Shown here: positions 27,649 through 36,407 of the stretch, in pieces
Numbering within the stretch: the stretch's first letter is position 1
How the letters are laid out: each line of letters starts with the position of its first letter
NCBI GenBank assembly: GCA_017405965.1
Contig: JAFQZK010000037.1
Coordinates: 62,001 to 126,000 of the forward strand
Length of the DNA: 64,000 nt
Origin: Muribaculaceae bacterium
Lineage (GTDB): Bacteria; Bacteroidota; Bacteroidia; Bacteroidales; Muribaculaceae
Reading direction: 5' to 3'
The notes under the pieces: generated by a model
Databases searched by the model: none
Seen by the model: only the letters and a program-made list of their open reading frames with translations
Told to the model about the DNA's origin: nothing
Made by a program: the position numbers and the translations under genes

Positions 27649-28275
27649 GTGCACATCGTAATAGCAGGAAATATCGGTAGCGGTAAGTCCACACTGGCCG
27701 AAATGCTTGCCAAGCATTACGGCTGGGAGCCTTTTATGGAGCCCGTGATAGACAATCCCTACCTGAGCGACTACTACAAGGACATCAAGCGCTGGTCCTT
27801 TGCCCTCGAGGTGTTTTTCCTGAAACAGCGTTTCAAGGACATCCTGGGCATCAACGCCAGCGACAAGACCATCATCCAGGACCGCAGCATCTTTGAAGGC
27901 GTGTACATCTTCACCGCCAACAACCATGACATGGGCAACATGGATGACCGTGACTTCGAGACCTATATGGAACTGTTCGAGCAGATGATGACCATCGTCA
28001 GGTTACCCGACCTGATGATCTATCTGCGCTCCAGTGTGGCCCATCTGGTGGACAATATCCACAAGCGCGGGCGTGACTACGAGCAGACGATGCCGTTGAA
28101 GTACCTGTCCAACCTGAACGAGCGCTACGAGGAGTTTGTCATGAACACCTATCAGGGCCGCAAACTCGTCATCGACGTGGACGATATCGACTACAAGAAC
28201 AATCCCGAGGACTTTGCCGCCATCGTGGACAGAATCGACGCGACCATGTTCGGCATCTTCGGGCCGCTGGATTGA
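27649..28275 (+). CDS. Deoxynucleoside kinase (first of two)
   Basis: A 208-residue kinase beginning at a GTG codon; the paralogue 600 bases on begins at the same position with ATG, which supports this start. Walker A GNIGSGKST at residues 7-15, the DRS motif (IIQDRSIFEGVYIF) near residue 83, and the lid RGRDYEQ near 145 are those of dNK/dGK-type deoxynucleoside kinases. It phosphorylates deoxynucleosides, usually purine ones, for salvage. Which substrate each of the two copies prefers cannot be told. Confidence 0.9.
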   Translation: MHIVIAGNIGSGKSTLAEMLAKHYGWEPFMEPVIDNPYLSDYYKDIKRWSFALEVFFLKQRFKDILGINASDKTIIQDRSIFEGVYIFTANNHDMGNMDDRDFETYMELFEQMMTIVRLPDLMIYLRSSVAHLVDNIHKRGRDYEQTMPLKYLSNLNERYEEFVMNTYQGRKLVIDVDDIDYKNNPEDFAAIVDRIDATMFGIFGPLD

Positions 28276-28276
28276 C

Positions 28277-28316
28277 GTTAACAGTTAACAGTTAACAGAG
28301 AACAGTTAACAGTTAG
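28277..28316. repeat. ACAGTTA-type short tandem repeat
   Basis: About five copies of a 7-base GTTAACA/ACAGTTA unit, one interrupted by GAGA, directly after the first kinase stop codon. Confidence 0.75.
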
Positions 28317-28330
28317 CCAACGACAACAAA

Positions 28331-28421
28331 CTAGAAACTAAGGACTAAGGACTAGAAACTAAGGACTAAGGACTAGAAACTAAGGACTAAGGACTAGAAA
28401 CTAAGGACTAAGGACTAAGGA
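28331..28421. repeat. 21-base tandem repeat between the two kinase genes
   Basis: Four exact consecutive copies of a 21-base unit beginning CTAGAAACTAAGG (28331, 28352, 28373, 28394), followed by a further CTAAGGA and a degenerate end. The repeat has no G-C rich stem and no open frame. The 183-base interval contains nothing else except a weak ribosome-binding region. Confidence 0.95.
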
Positions 28422-28458
28422 CTAAAAACCAAAGAACTAACAACTTAAAACTAAAGAT

Positions 28459-29091
28459 ATGCATATAGCAGTAGCAGGAAACATCGGCAGCGGCAAGACC
28501 ACCTTGACCAAGCTGCTCGCCAAGCACTACGGATGGAGCCCACGGTTTGAACCGGTGGACAACAATCCCTATCTGGAAGATTTCTATGCCGACATGTCTC
28601 GCTGGTCTTTCAACCTGCAGATCTACTTCCTGAACAAGCGTTTCAAGGAGGTGGTGGAAATCTCACAGAGCGACGCGAACATCATTCAGGACCGCACCAT
28701 CTATGAGGACGCGTGCATCTTTGCACCCAATCTGCACGGCCAGGGCCACATGAGTGACCGCGATTTCAACAACTACAAGGACTTGTTTGAGTTGATGATG
28801 TCACTGGTCAAGATGCCCGACCTGATGATTTACATCCGTTCCACCATCCCCAACCTGGTTCAGCAGATTCAGAAGCGCGGTCGCGAATACGAGCAGACCA
28901 TGCGTCTGGATTACCTTGAAGGCCTCAACAAGCGCTACGAGGACTGGATTGCCGACTACAAGGGCAACCTGATCATCATCAACGGTGATGAGATCAAGTT
29001 CGGCGACACTCCGGAGGACTTCCAGAAGGTGTGCGACTTGATTGATGCCAACCTGTTCGGCATCTTCTCCCCTTTCAACCAGCAACGTTGA
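28459..29091 (+). CDS. Deoxynucleoside kinase (second of two)
   Basis: A 210-residue paralogue of the preceding gene, collinear and more than half identical by eye: GNIGSGKTT at residues 7-15, IIQDRTIYEDACIF, and the lid RGREYEQT. The motif Ser after DR is Thr here (DRT rather than DRS). Two adjacent kinases with different specificities are known in several bacteria, where they form heterodimers with complementary purine specificity; that may apply here but is inference. Confidence 0.9.
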   Translation: MHIAVAGNIGSGKTTLTKLLAKHYGWSPRFEPVDNNPYLEDFYADMSRWSFNLQIYFLNKRFKEVVEISQSDANIIQDRTIYEDACIFAPNLHGQGHMSDRDFNNYKDLFELMMSLVKMPDLMIYIRSTIPNLVQQIQKRGREYEQTMRLDYLEGLNKRYEDWIADYKGNLIIINGDEIKFGDTPEDFQKVCDLIDANLFGIFSPFNQQR

Positions 29092-29135
29092 CAAGGCAGG
29101 ATTCGGTCTTCAACGGGCCTACAGCCTGAGGAAGA

Positions 29136-29167
29136 TTTGCCCAATTCGCGGTTTTATGGTACTTTTG
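29136..29167 (+). promoter_or_regulatory. Promoter abutting the secreted hypothetical gene
   Basis: TTTG at 29136-29139, a 20-base spacer and TACTTTTG at 29160-29167: a textbook promoter whose -7 box ends four bases before the ATG at 29172. Confidence 0.8.
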
Positions 29168-29171
29168 CGGC

Positions 29172-29711
29172 ATGATTGCCAAGCGTCTGATATGGGCAAT
29201 CGTGCTGACGGCGGCATGTGTGCTGCCCGCATTGGCACAGGTAGCCGTTGACCACTACAGGGACAACGGCACTCGGTATGTGTGCTCACAGCAAGAAACA
29301 CTGTATGACAACTTTTTCCACGCGGCCCGTTTTGCCTTGGCGGCCACTGCCGACGCCAGCGGCCTGGTATCGTTCTCGCTCGAGGTGACCTACGACGAGG
29401 GACTGCTGCACGTCTCGCGCGGCGACAGCCTGACGTTGACACTGCGAGGCGGAGACCGCATCGTGCTCACCACCGACCGCGACATCGGGCGCGGCGATAT
29501 CGTCAAGCGGCATTATCTCACCTATAACGACTACTATGTGACCTGCCATTACCAGATCAGCTCCTATGATATCCAACGCATCACGCGCAACAAGGTCACC
29601 AAGCTGTCCTTCAAAAATGAGAAGCACTCCTTTGACAGGAAACTCGACAAGTTCCAGGACCGTTTCAGGCGGCAATTCACCGCGGTGTACCGGTACTTGA
29701 TGGGTAACTGA
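29172..29711 (+). CDS. Secreted hypothetical protein
   Basis: A 179-residue protein with a clear signal peptide (hydrophobic residues 6-20, cleavage near LPALAQ). The mature part is beta-rich (ASGLVSFSLEVTYDEG, SRGDSLTLTLRGGDRIVLTTDRD) and ends with a basic segment (FQDRFRRQFTAVYRYLMGN). No domain recognised. The start is fixed by the signal peptide, which places the promoter right at the ATG. It is followed by a strong hairpin shared with the convergent M23 peptidase gene. Confidence 0.75.
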   Translation: MIAKRLIWAIVLTAACVLPALAQVAVDHYRDNGTRYVCSQQETLYDNFFHAARFALAATADASGLVSFSLEVTYDEGLLHVSRGDSLTLTLRGGDRIVLTTDRDIGRGDIVKRHYLTYNDYYVTCHYQISSYDIQRITRNKVTKLSFKNEKHSFDRKLDKFQDRFRRQFTAVYRYLMGN

Positions 29712-29745
29712 CGGAGATAACGGAGATTGCAGCAGTGAAAACAAA

Positions 29746-29778
29746 CAAGGCGGCCAGGATTGAATCCTGGCCGCCTTG
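29746..29778. terminator. Bidirectional hairpin between convergent genes
   Basis: A perfect 15-bp GC-rich stem (29746-29760 with 29764-29778) with a 3-base loop; on the minus strand it is followed by TTTGTTTTC. Confidence 0.82.
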
Positions 29779-29798
29779 CTGTAACGTTATAATGGTGA

Positions 29799-30824
29799 TT
29801 ATTTCACTTTCAGCACCTTGCCTTCAACGACCTTGTCGCTGGTCATGCCGTTCAATTTCTTGAGCTGGGCAACGGTGGTGTTGTTGCGGGCTGCAATCTT
29901 TTCCAGGTTATCACCCTTCTGGACCTGATAGGTCGAACGGCTCTTCTCACGGCTTTCCTTGGTGGATTTCTTGGTGCTTGCCGTTACCTGAGGCTGCTCC
30001 TTCTTGCTGCTGCGAGTGCTCGTTGTGGCGGGCTCGGAAGACTTCTCGGTCGACTTCTTGGCGGCAGCGTAACGCTTGCTGGGCGCATAATCACGAGCCT
30101 TGGTGTAAGTGCTCTTGGTGAAGGTGTAGCTGTCGGTGTGGGTGCAACGGTTACCGAAATCAAAGATAGCCTCGGGGTTGATGGCGTAGCCCATGAAGCG
30201 AGTCTCGAAATGCAGGTGGGGACCCGTGCTGCGGCCGGTGTTGCCACTCAATGCGATGGGCTGGCCTGCCTTGACATACTGGTCGGGCTTCACGAGGAAG
30301 CGTGACAGGTGGCCGTAAACAGTCTCAAGACCGTTCTCATGACGCACGATGACATAGAAGCCGTAACCGCCACGTTCGAAGCGCGTCAAGCGCACGCGGC
30401 CCGAGAAAGCCGAGTAAACAGTGTCACCGATAGCCGAACGCAGGTCAATACCCTTGTGGGAACGACCGAATTGGGGACGATAGCCGTAGTGTGAAGTCAC
30501 ATAGTTACCCTTGATGGGCATCACATAGTGGCGAACGTCAATCACCTTGGTGTTAGGCACGTTGGCGTCCTTATAGCAGTTAACGAGGTCACTGTCCCAA
30601 CCCTCGGTGTAAATGTCGGGCTCGGGCTCACATTCCTCGTAAAGGTCAGCGGCATATTTCTGGGCTTCCTGGACGCGGATCTGGTCCTTCACTCGGTTCT
30701 GCTTTGCCAGCAGATCGTTGTGTCTCTTGCTGAAACTTGAAGCCGATTGCATATTCTGAGCCGATATGCTAAGCACAAAAAAGGTTATCGCCGTCAAGGC
30801 GAGATATAATCGTTTTATACTCAT
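29799..30824 (-). CDS. M23-family peptidoglycan endopeptidase with C-terminal LysM
   Basis: A 341-residue protein with an N-terminal signal (ending near SISAQ). The M23 domain carries the zinc ligands in GRSHKGIDLRSAIGD (H, D near residues 135-139) and in GPHLHFETRF (HxH near 205). A Ser/Lys/Thr-rich linker (about 235-295) leads to one LysM domain, TYQVQKGDNLEKIAARNNTT, that binds peptidoglycan. It should cut peptide crosslinks in the periplasm, or act as an activator. It resembles other Bacteroidetes M23 LysM proteins. Confidence 0.93.
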   Translation of the reverse strand: MSIKRLYLALTAITFFVLSISAQNMQSASSFSKRHNDLLAKQNRVKDQIRVQEAQKYAADLYEECEPEPDIYTEGWDSDLVNCYKDANVPNTKVIDVRHYVMPIKGNYVTSHYGYRPQFGRSHKGIDLRSAIGDTVYSAFSGRVRLTRFERGGYGFYVIVRHENGLETVYGHLSRFLVKPDQYVKAGQPIALSGNTGRSTGPHLHFETRFMGYAINPEAIFDFGNRCTHTDSYTFTKSTYTKARDYAPSKRYAAAKKSTEKSSEPATTSTRSSKKEQPQVTASTKKSTKESREKSRSTYQVQKGDNLEKIAARNNTTVAQLKKLNGMTSDKVVEGKVLKVK

Positions 30825-30863
30825 TGCTGATGATTTTCTAAGTCATTTGTTTTTAAGAACGTC

Positions 30864-30871
30864 CAAAATTA
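30864..30871 (-). promoter_or_regulatory. -7 box for the M23 peptidase gene
   Basis: TAATTTTG on the minus strand, 39 bases before the ATG. The 204-base interval 30825-31028 holds nothing else that I can see. Confidence 0.55.
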
Positions 30872-31028
30872 CTCATTTATTTTGTAAGACAGGGCATTTA
30901 CTCTGCTAAAAAGTGTAAAGTTTGGTTTCATTCTCTAAACAAAGCACATTAACTATTTGTGTTCCAGTGAGATAAAAAATTCACAAATGCAAACAGTTTT
31001 GATTCCAAAATCCAATAATCAGGCCCTA

Positions 31029-32531
31029 TTATTTCCATTCGGGATCGCTCTCGTTCCAGCACCGGTCGAGGGCAGTGACAGCATATTGCCAGTTGCCCTT
31101 TCCTCCGTCAGGCAGGACGAATGAGGTCTCGCCCGTGATGGCCAAGATGTTTGCGGCATCGTTGAGTTTACCCTTCTTGCCCTTGGGGAAACGGTAAACG
31201 ACAAAACGCACTGCCTGCTGCAAGGGATCGTCGGTATTGTGGGCGTTCCATGTCAGGCACTTCTTACCGTTGATTTTCTTGACCTTGACATCGTGGACAT
31301 GGTGAGGCTTCTCACTGTCCAGCCACGTGTAGGCCGGAATGAGCGCCGGATGGCTCATCTGGTTGTTCTGCAGCGAGTCCAGCACACCCTTGAAGTTACT
31401 GGTAATGCTGTAGGCGGGCCACCAGGTCACGCCATGCACATCGTCCATCGCGCGCTGCAAGCGCAGCTTGTGGTCAAGCTGGGTGGGATTGGCGGTGTCA
31501 CCGCCCTCGTCGGCGATATCTTGATGTGTCATCACGTTGTTGACGGCCTGTCCATAGTACATGTGACGGCCGTTGGCATGCTCGTTCCACCAGTGCATGA
31601 GGACGAGGTCACTGGCCTTCTCGTGCTCAAGTTCCCAATAGAGTTGCGGCACCATATAGTCCACCCACCCCTCGGCCGTCCACTTGGGACAGTCGGCATA
31701 GAGGGCATCATAGCACTGCAGGCCATTGGTCTCGCTGCCGTCGGGGTCACTGGCCTTGTTGCGCCAGATGCCGAAGGGGCTGATGCCGAAACGCACCCAG
31801 GGCTTCACCTCCTGGATGGTGCCATGCAGCTGCTCGATGAGCAAGTCCACGTTGTGACGACGCCAGTCGTTCTTGTCCCAACCGATGCCGTAAGCATTGT
31901 AAGATGCCGTGTCGGGGAATTCCACTCCGGTGACCGGATAGGGATAGAAATAATCGTCCATGTGCAGGGCATCGATGTCATAGCGCACCAGGATGTCCCT
32001 GACCACCGTGTCGATGAAGTCGCGGCACTCGGGCAATCCCGGGTCAAAGTACAACTTGCCGTCGGCATACTTGAGGAACCACTCGGGGTGCTCATAATAG
32101 ATGTGTCCCGGTGCGGGCTTATCCTCCTCGCTGCTGGTTACACGATAAGGGTTGATCCAGGCGTGCAGTTCCATGCCGCGTTTGTGCGTCTGCTCGATCA
32201 TGAACTGCAGGGGATCCCACACGGGCTGCGGTGCCTTACCCGGCTCGCCCGTGAGCCATCGGCTCCACGGCTCAAGCTCGCTCTGGTAAGCAGCGTCGGC
32301 CTGGGGACGAATCTGCCAAATGACGGCATTGCAGTTGGCACGTTGCAACAGGTCCAGTTGCTTGATAAGATAATCACGCGTTTGCTCAGGTGTCATCTGG
32401 GCATATTGTTTCTGCCCGATGATGTGCATCCAAGCACCGCGGAATTCATGTTTAATCGCAGGGCCATCGTTGGCCGTCAAGCAACCTGCCAGTGTCACAA
32501 CCAGCAAGGCCATCAGCAGAAATCGTTTCAT
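31029..32531 (-). CDS. GHL10 (DUF187-type) family glycoside hydrolase-like lipoprotein
   Basis: A 500-residue protein with a lipoprotein signal ending LAGC (Cys 17). The TIM-barrel part starts HEFRGAWMHIIGQKQYAQM, then AVIWQIRPQADA, ELHAWINPYRVT, YFDPGLPECRDFI and DALHMDDYFYPYP, the pattern of the YngK/DUF187 group with paired acidic residues at the barrel end. A C-terminal beta-sandwich-like part (about 405-500) follows. It probably hydrolyses a glycan at the cell surface or in the periplasm. It is 21 bases downstream of the beta-helix lipoprotein gene in the same block. Confidence 0.88.
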   Translation of the reverse strand: MKRFLLMALLVVTLAGCLTANDGPAIKHEFRGAWMHIIGQKQYAQMTPEQTRDYLIKQLDLLQRANCNAVIWQIRPQADAAYQSELEPWSRWLTGEPGKAPQPVWDPLQFMIEQTHKRGMELHAWINPYRVTSSEEDKPAPGHIYYEHPEWFLKYADGKLYFDPGLPECRDFIDTVVRDILVRYDIDALHMDDYFYPYPVTGVEFPDTASYNAYGIGWDKNDWRRHNVDLLIEQLHGTIQEVKPWVRFGISPFGIWRNKASDPDGSETNGLQCYDALYADCPKWTAEGWVDYMVPQLYWELEHEKASDLVLMHWWNEHANGRHMYYGQAVNNVMTHQDIADEGGDTANPTQLDHKLRLQRAMDDVHGVTWWPAYSITSNFKGVLDSLQNNQMSHPALIPAYTWLDSEKPHHVHDVKVKKINGKKCLTWNAHNTDDPLQQAVRFVVYRFPKGKKGKLNDAANILAITGETSFVLPDGGKGNWQYAVTALDRCWNESDPEWK

Positions 32532-32552
32532 CTTTATTACTTGAATTATCGG

Positions 32553-33995
32553 TTATTCTTCGTCAGGGATGTATTTCCAAACATAGGCACCCAGGTCCAC
32601 AGCGCCACCAGAGAAGCGGTCGTAGCCATAGCGGTCATAGCGCGCCTCCTCGGGGCAGAGTGCAGGATTGCCCTTGCCGATGGCATCACTCTCGTTGCCC
32701 AACCTGTAGTCGAAGTAATGGTCGTCGCGCACAGTGAGGAACATGGGGTCACCCTCCCAGATGCAATTGATGAAATGGCTATCGTCTTTACCACCGCTCT
32801 TGAGCAGGCAATAACGCAGATAGACATCAAAATCATCCAGTACACCTTCGTTGATATCGGGGGCAATGCCATAGATGATGCAGTTATCGAAATAAGCCTT
32901 GAGCTTGCCGATGGCACCATTACTGTACTTCACGTCAAAGACGTTGAGAATAGGGTACTTAGGAGCGACAAACAAATAGTTGTTGGCAAACGTGCACTGG
33001 CTCATCTTCACCTTACCTCCGGCAAAATAGACCACCTCCTCGGCCGCGTCGCTGAACTCTGTACCGATGGCCTCCACCAAGCAGGTCTGTGTTACCAAGC
33101 AAGTGGTGGCTGAGTTAGTGAGCACACAGTTTATGAGTTTCAGGGCACAATTAACCGTGTCGCCATTAACCACATCATTGTCCACACTGCAATGCATGCC
33201 GATGGTGCTACCCTTCATCACAACGTGCTTCAAGACATTACCCATCGTGGGAGGAGTGAAAATGATACCACCCCACTGTCCCGACATGACATCGAAACTG
33301 GTCTCTCCCACGATGCGGTCCAAACGGTCGCCGCGGAAAGTGATCGGCTCCTCGGCAGTGCCGTTGGCCAGCATGCGGCCCGCACAACGTATCGCCGCCT
33401 TGTCGTGGAACAGGAGCGTTACACCGGGATCGAGGGTCAGCGTTGCACGTTGTGAAACAAACATCGTGTCATAGATCAAATAGGGCTTCTCGGCAGTGAG
33501 ACGGGTGTTGCGCAGAACCGTATCGCCATTGATGCGGATGACATCCTGTCCCCAGGCGCTGAGCAGCACTTTCTGGTTCACGCCGTTGGTGACAAACTCG
33601 AGGCGATCCTCGATCAAGGTGGGCTCGTTCTGCTCCATCTCGTCGAGATAGGCCTCGACGAAGATGAATATCGAGTCGTTACCGCGGATTTCCACATTCT
33701 GGAACTCGTCGCCGCGCACGCCGTCAACATTTAGGTGGAAATGCCCCTTGGATGCCAGGCCGGCAACCTTGATGGACGAGATATTGATCTGTTTCTTGCT
33801 GCGGTTATAGACCACCATCTGCTTGGTGGCGGTGCCCTGGAGCGTGATGACCGTGTCAAACGCAATAGTATCCTTGTTGAATGCCAAATAGTCGCTGGAC
33901 GAGGTGGTGAAACCGTCCTCGATACACGAGGAGAACATGGCCATGAGTGAGATCACGGCCGAAATCGTCCACAGTAACTTTCTCATCTTATTCAT
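32553..33995 (-). CDS. Beta-helix lipoprotein
   Basis: About 480 residues from MNKMRKLLWT; the frame is open further upstream but the lipoprotein signal (MAMFSSC) fixes this start. An N-terminal beta-sandwich-like region (about 30-170) precedes a right-handed parallel beta-helix rich in short N/C-capped repeats, for example LKLINCVLTNSATT and KVKMSQCTFANNYLF. Such lipoproteins are common in Bacteroidetes and may bind or cleave polysaccharide; no catalytic residues could be assigned. It follows the EEP gene by 61 bases on the same strand. Confidence 0.78.
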   Translation of the reverse strand: MNKMRKLLWTISAVISLMAMFSSCIEDGFTTSSSDYLAFNKDTIAFDTVITLQGTATKQMVVYNRSKKQINISSIKVAGLASKGHFHLNVDGVRGDEFQNVEIRGNDSIFIFVEAYLDEMEQNEPTLIEDRLEFVTNGVNQKVLLSAWGQDVIRINGDTVLRNTRLTAEKPYLIYDTMFVSQRATLTLDPGVTLLFHDKAAIRCAGRMLANGTAEEPITFRGDRLDRIVGETSFDVMSGQWGGIIFTPPTMGNVLKHVVMKGSTIGMHCSVDNDVVNGDTVNCALKLINCVLTNSATTCLVTQTCLVEAIGTEFSDAAEEVVYFAGGKVKMSQCTFANNYLFVAPKYPILNVFDVKYSNGAIGKLKAYFDNCIIYGIAPDINEGVLDDFDVYLRYCLLKSGGKDDSHFINCIWEGDPMFLTVRDDHYFDYRLGNESDAIGKGNPALCPEEARYDRYGYDRFSGGAVDLGAYVWKYIPDEE

Positions 33996-34056
33996 TGTCA
34001 AATATTCTCTTATGAAATAAGAACGTGAAAAAAGAGAATTTAGTGTGTGCCTGGTG

Positions 34057-35109
34057 TTAACGTTCAAAAACGGCGACCATCGGATAATGGTCACTCTCGC
34101 CCTTCTTGTCACGACGGCATGACAAAACCCGCATGTCTCCACGATACAAGATATGGTCGATTTTCACGTACAAGTGATGAGCGTGGAACGTGTAAATGGG
34201 GCCAAAACCGGTGTCGGCCCAAGCGTCACGCAAGTCATCGCCGCAGATGGTGCGGTAAGCGAACGAGCCGGGCGTGTCATTCATGTCGCCCATCACCAGG
34301 ACGTCGCCCGGCGTCTCGTCAAGCACCTGACGCACGGCCCCGGCCTGCCGCGCATGGGACCGGAATCCCACATCCAGTTTTTTGGTCACCGACTTGATGC
34401 GCTTCTTGCGCCCCGACGGCGTGTTCATGGACTCTATCACCTGGCTGTCGTTTCCCGTAAACCGCAGTGAACTCAAGTGCATGTTCACCACCCTGATATT
34501 GCCACCGGGCGCATCCACATCCCAAGCCTTGATGAAATAACCCAACGAATCCTGAGCAAGAACAGGAGACTCGACCTCGTCGAACGGGTATTTGGAGAGG
34601 ATACCGACATCAAAAAAGTGCTTCTTGCGATAAGGGTACTTCTTGTACAATTCCTGGAGCATAGGCTTGACCGTCTTGAGTTGCTCGTAAGAGAAATAGA
34701 CAAGTCCCTCCTGGATGACCACGATATCGGCGTCCTCATCGAGGATGTAGCGCATATTCTTGCTGGGATGATCCCCGTCGTTCCAGTTGAACTGGGTCAC
34801 GTTCATCGTCAACACCTTGAGTGGCGTCTTGCCCTCCTTGGCTTCTCGATGCCCCAGATTGAACGGGGAGATGAGCCGCAATGTGGGCCACGACAGCATG
34901 AGGGCACCGACGATGATGACCGCGGCGCGCCACTGCTTGCACAAGGCCAGCACGGCCAGCAGCAACAGGACCACGAGTGTCACAATCGGCAGGGCCAGCG
35001 TAGCCATCGAGGGCATGACCCAAACAGTGGGATCCACTCGCCCGCCATAGGCTGAGATGAGCAACACAAAGGCCGCTATGATGGCCAGTAAACGTGCAAT
35101 GTATTTCAT
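34057..35109 (-). CDS. Endonuclease/exonuclease/phosphatase-family membrane protein
   Basis: A 350-residue protein with three N-terminal membrane helices (about residues 5-25, 37-58, 63-80). The remainder is the EEP domain: VLTMNVTQFNW near residue 98, ADIVVIQEG near 130, VLVMGDMNDTPGSFAY near 272, and the terminal GESDHYPMVAVFE with the catalytic His. The family cleaves phosphodiester bonds in nucleic acids, lipids or sugar-phosphates; a periplasmic catalytic domain is likely given the anchor. It starts 16 bases after the acyltransferase stop, so it is part of the block. Confidence 0.85.
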   Translation of the reverse strand: MKYIARLLAIIAAFVLLISAYGGRVDPTVWVMPSMATLALPIVTLVVLLLLAVLALCKQWRAAVIIVGALMLSWPTLRLISPFNLGHREAKEGKTPLKVLTMNVTQFNWNDGDHPSKNMRYILDEDADIVVIQEGLVYFSYEQLKTVKPMLQELYKKYPYRKKHFFDVGILSKYPFDEVESPVLAQDSLGYFIKAWDVDAPGGNIRVVNMHLSSLRFTGNDSQVIESMNTPSGRKKRIKSVTKKLDVGFRSHARQAGAVRQVLDETPGDVLVMGDMNDTPGSFAYRTICGDDLRDAWADTGFGPIYTFHAHHLYVKIDHILYRGDMRVLSCRRDKKGESDHYPMVAVFER

Positions 35110-35125
35110 TATATAATCATCAAGT

Positions 35126-36148
35126 TCATTTCAGTTTCCAACCCGACTGGAAGAAGGGTTGTTGAGCGGTAAATCGGGGAGCATAGGTTTTCAAGAGCCA
35201 TATCAAGGGCCACTCCAGCAACATCGTCAGCGCGAACACCAGCAATGTCAACCCGATGCCCGGCTCCATACCCTGACGAATGAGCAGGAAACGGATGGGT
35301 TGCAGAATGAGCGGATGGGTTCCCAGGATAATCAAGGAATAACGCCCGTAGTGACACAGAACGGGGATGCGGGGCAAGGGCTTGCAAGCCCAGAACAGCG
35401 CCAAGATGGCTACAAAGGGCAAGACGTACAATTTCCAGTAAGCCGGCAGAATCTGGAAATGCAGATTCGTGAAGTCGCTCAACCAGTAGATGGGCAAGGC
35501 GACAAGCAACAGTGCCACGATGCCGATACGGTCCCAGGATGAAGACTGTAGGGCGCCGATGCGTTTCATGCCCCAACCCAGCACAAAATAGGGCAACGCC
35601 ACCAGCGAGGTATCAAGCATGAGCGGTAACTCAATCTTGTGCACACCCAGTTCGTAGCCGACCACCGAGATTGCCGCCGTCGTGAGCAGGATGCCCCACA
35701 GCGGTTTGATCCATCGCTGCATGGCATAGAAGATGACATTTACCCAAAAGAGGCTCAGCAGGAACCACAACGGCGTGGTGTTGGGCCAATAGCGCAGGGT
35801 GAACGGCTCAATCAGTTCGGCAAGATGCACCTCGATGGGTTCGGCCCCAAGTGCCATGCGCACGACCAGTTCCAGCAGGCGCATCCCGAAGGCAAAGAGC
35901 ACGAAAAAAACAAACGGCACAAGGATGTTGTTGACCTTGCGCCGCGTGAAATCGGCATACCCGTCATAGAGTTTGAAGAAGATGCCCGAGATGAAGTAGT
36001 ACATCGGCAGCCTGAACGCCTGCAGAGCGTCGTTCAAGTGCGGAGCCAGATAATTGAAGAACTCATGGTCGATGTGGTACATCACGATGAGCATGATGCA
36101 CAGGCACTTCATGAAGTCGATGTAGGCAATGCGCCGCTTTTCCATCAT
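35126..36148 (-). CDS. Acyltransferase family 3 membrane protein (polysaccharide O-acyltransferase)
   Basis: A 340-residue protein with about ten membrane helices and the family N-terminus RRIAYIDFMKCLCIMLIVMYHID, containing the Arg and His required for acyl transfer, and FRLPMYYFISGIFF. In capsule and O-antigen loci these enzymes add O-acetyl or other acyl groups to the glycan. It lies 34 bases downstream of an acyl carrier protein gene, which raises the possibility of an acyl donor other than acetyl-CoA. Confidence 0.85.
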   Translation of the reverse strand: MMEKRRIAYIDFMKCLCIMLIVMYHIDHEFFNYLAPHLNDALQAFRLPMYYFISGIFFKLYDGYADFTRRKVNNILVPFVFFVLFAFGMRLLELVVRMALGAEPIEVHLAELIEPFTLRYWPNTTPLWFLLSLFWVNVIFYAMQRWIKPLWGILLTTAAISVVGYELGVHKIELPLMLDTSLVALPYFVLGWGMKRIGALQSSSWDRIGIVALLLVALPIYWLSDFTNLHFQILPAYWKLYVLPFVAILALFWACKPLPRIPVLCHYGRYSLIILGTHPLILQPIRFLLIRQGMEPGIGLTLLVFALTMLLEWPLIWLLKTYAPRFTAQQPFFQSGWKLK

Positions 36149-36182
36149 TCCAGCACTCCAGTCAGGCTGTGCAAATCACGGC

Positions 36183-36407
36183 TCAAAGCTTGGACTTCAC
36201 CATTTCCACGACACGCGAGAAGTCGGTCATCTCGGCAATCTCCTCGGGCTCCAAGTCGATGTCGAAACTGTCCTCAATCTCGGATGCCAGCGTGAGGTGA
36301 TGCAACGAGTCCCAGCGTTCACAATTCTTCTGTGAAGCCGTTGTCGAGACATCTTCCATTTCAAACACCTCGCGCATAATCTCTAAAATCCTATCTTCCA
36401 GGTTCAT
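36183..36407 (-). CDS. Acyl carrier protein (ACP1)
   Basis: A 74-residue acidic protein with the phosphopantetheine motif ERWDSLHHL (Ser 34) and the four-helix pattern of carrier proteins. Its start overlaps the stop of the FkbH-like gene by four bases (ATGA type), so the two are translationally coupled. FkbH proteins load a carrier protein, so ACP1 is the obvious partner. Confidence 0.92.
   Translation of the reverse strand: MNLEDRILEIMREVFEMEDVSTTASQKNCERWDSLHHLTLASEIEDSFDIDLEPEEIAEMTDFSRVVEMVKSKL

Noticed and set aside
28331-28421. The 21-base repeats as a CRISPR array.
   Set aside because: Units are directly adjacent with no spacers, and no cas genes are present.
31239-33113. A 624-codon plus-strand frame over the GHL10 and beta-helix genes.
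   Set aside because: It is a shadow of two well-supported minus-strand genes; its composition is that of reverse-complemented codons.
33995-34142. An N-terminal extension of the beta-helix protein overlapping the EEP gene end.
   Set aside because: The extension precedes a clear lipoprotein signal, so the ATG at 33995 is the true start.
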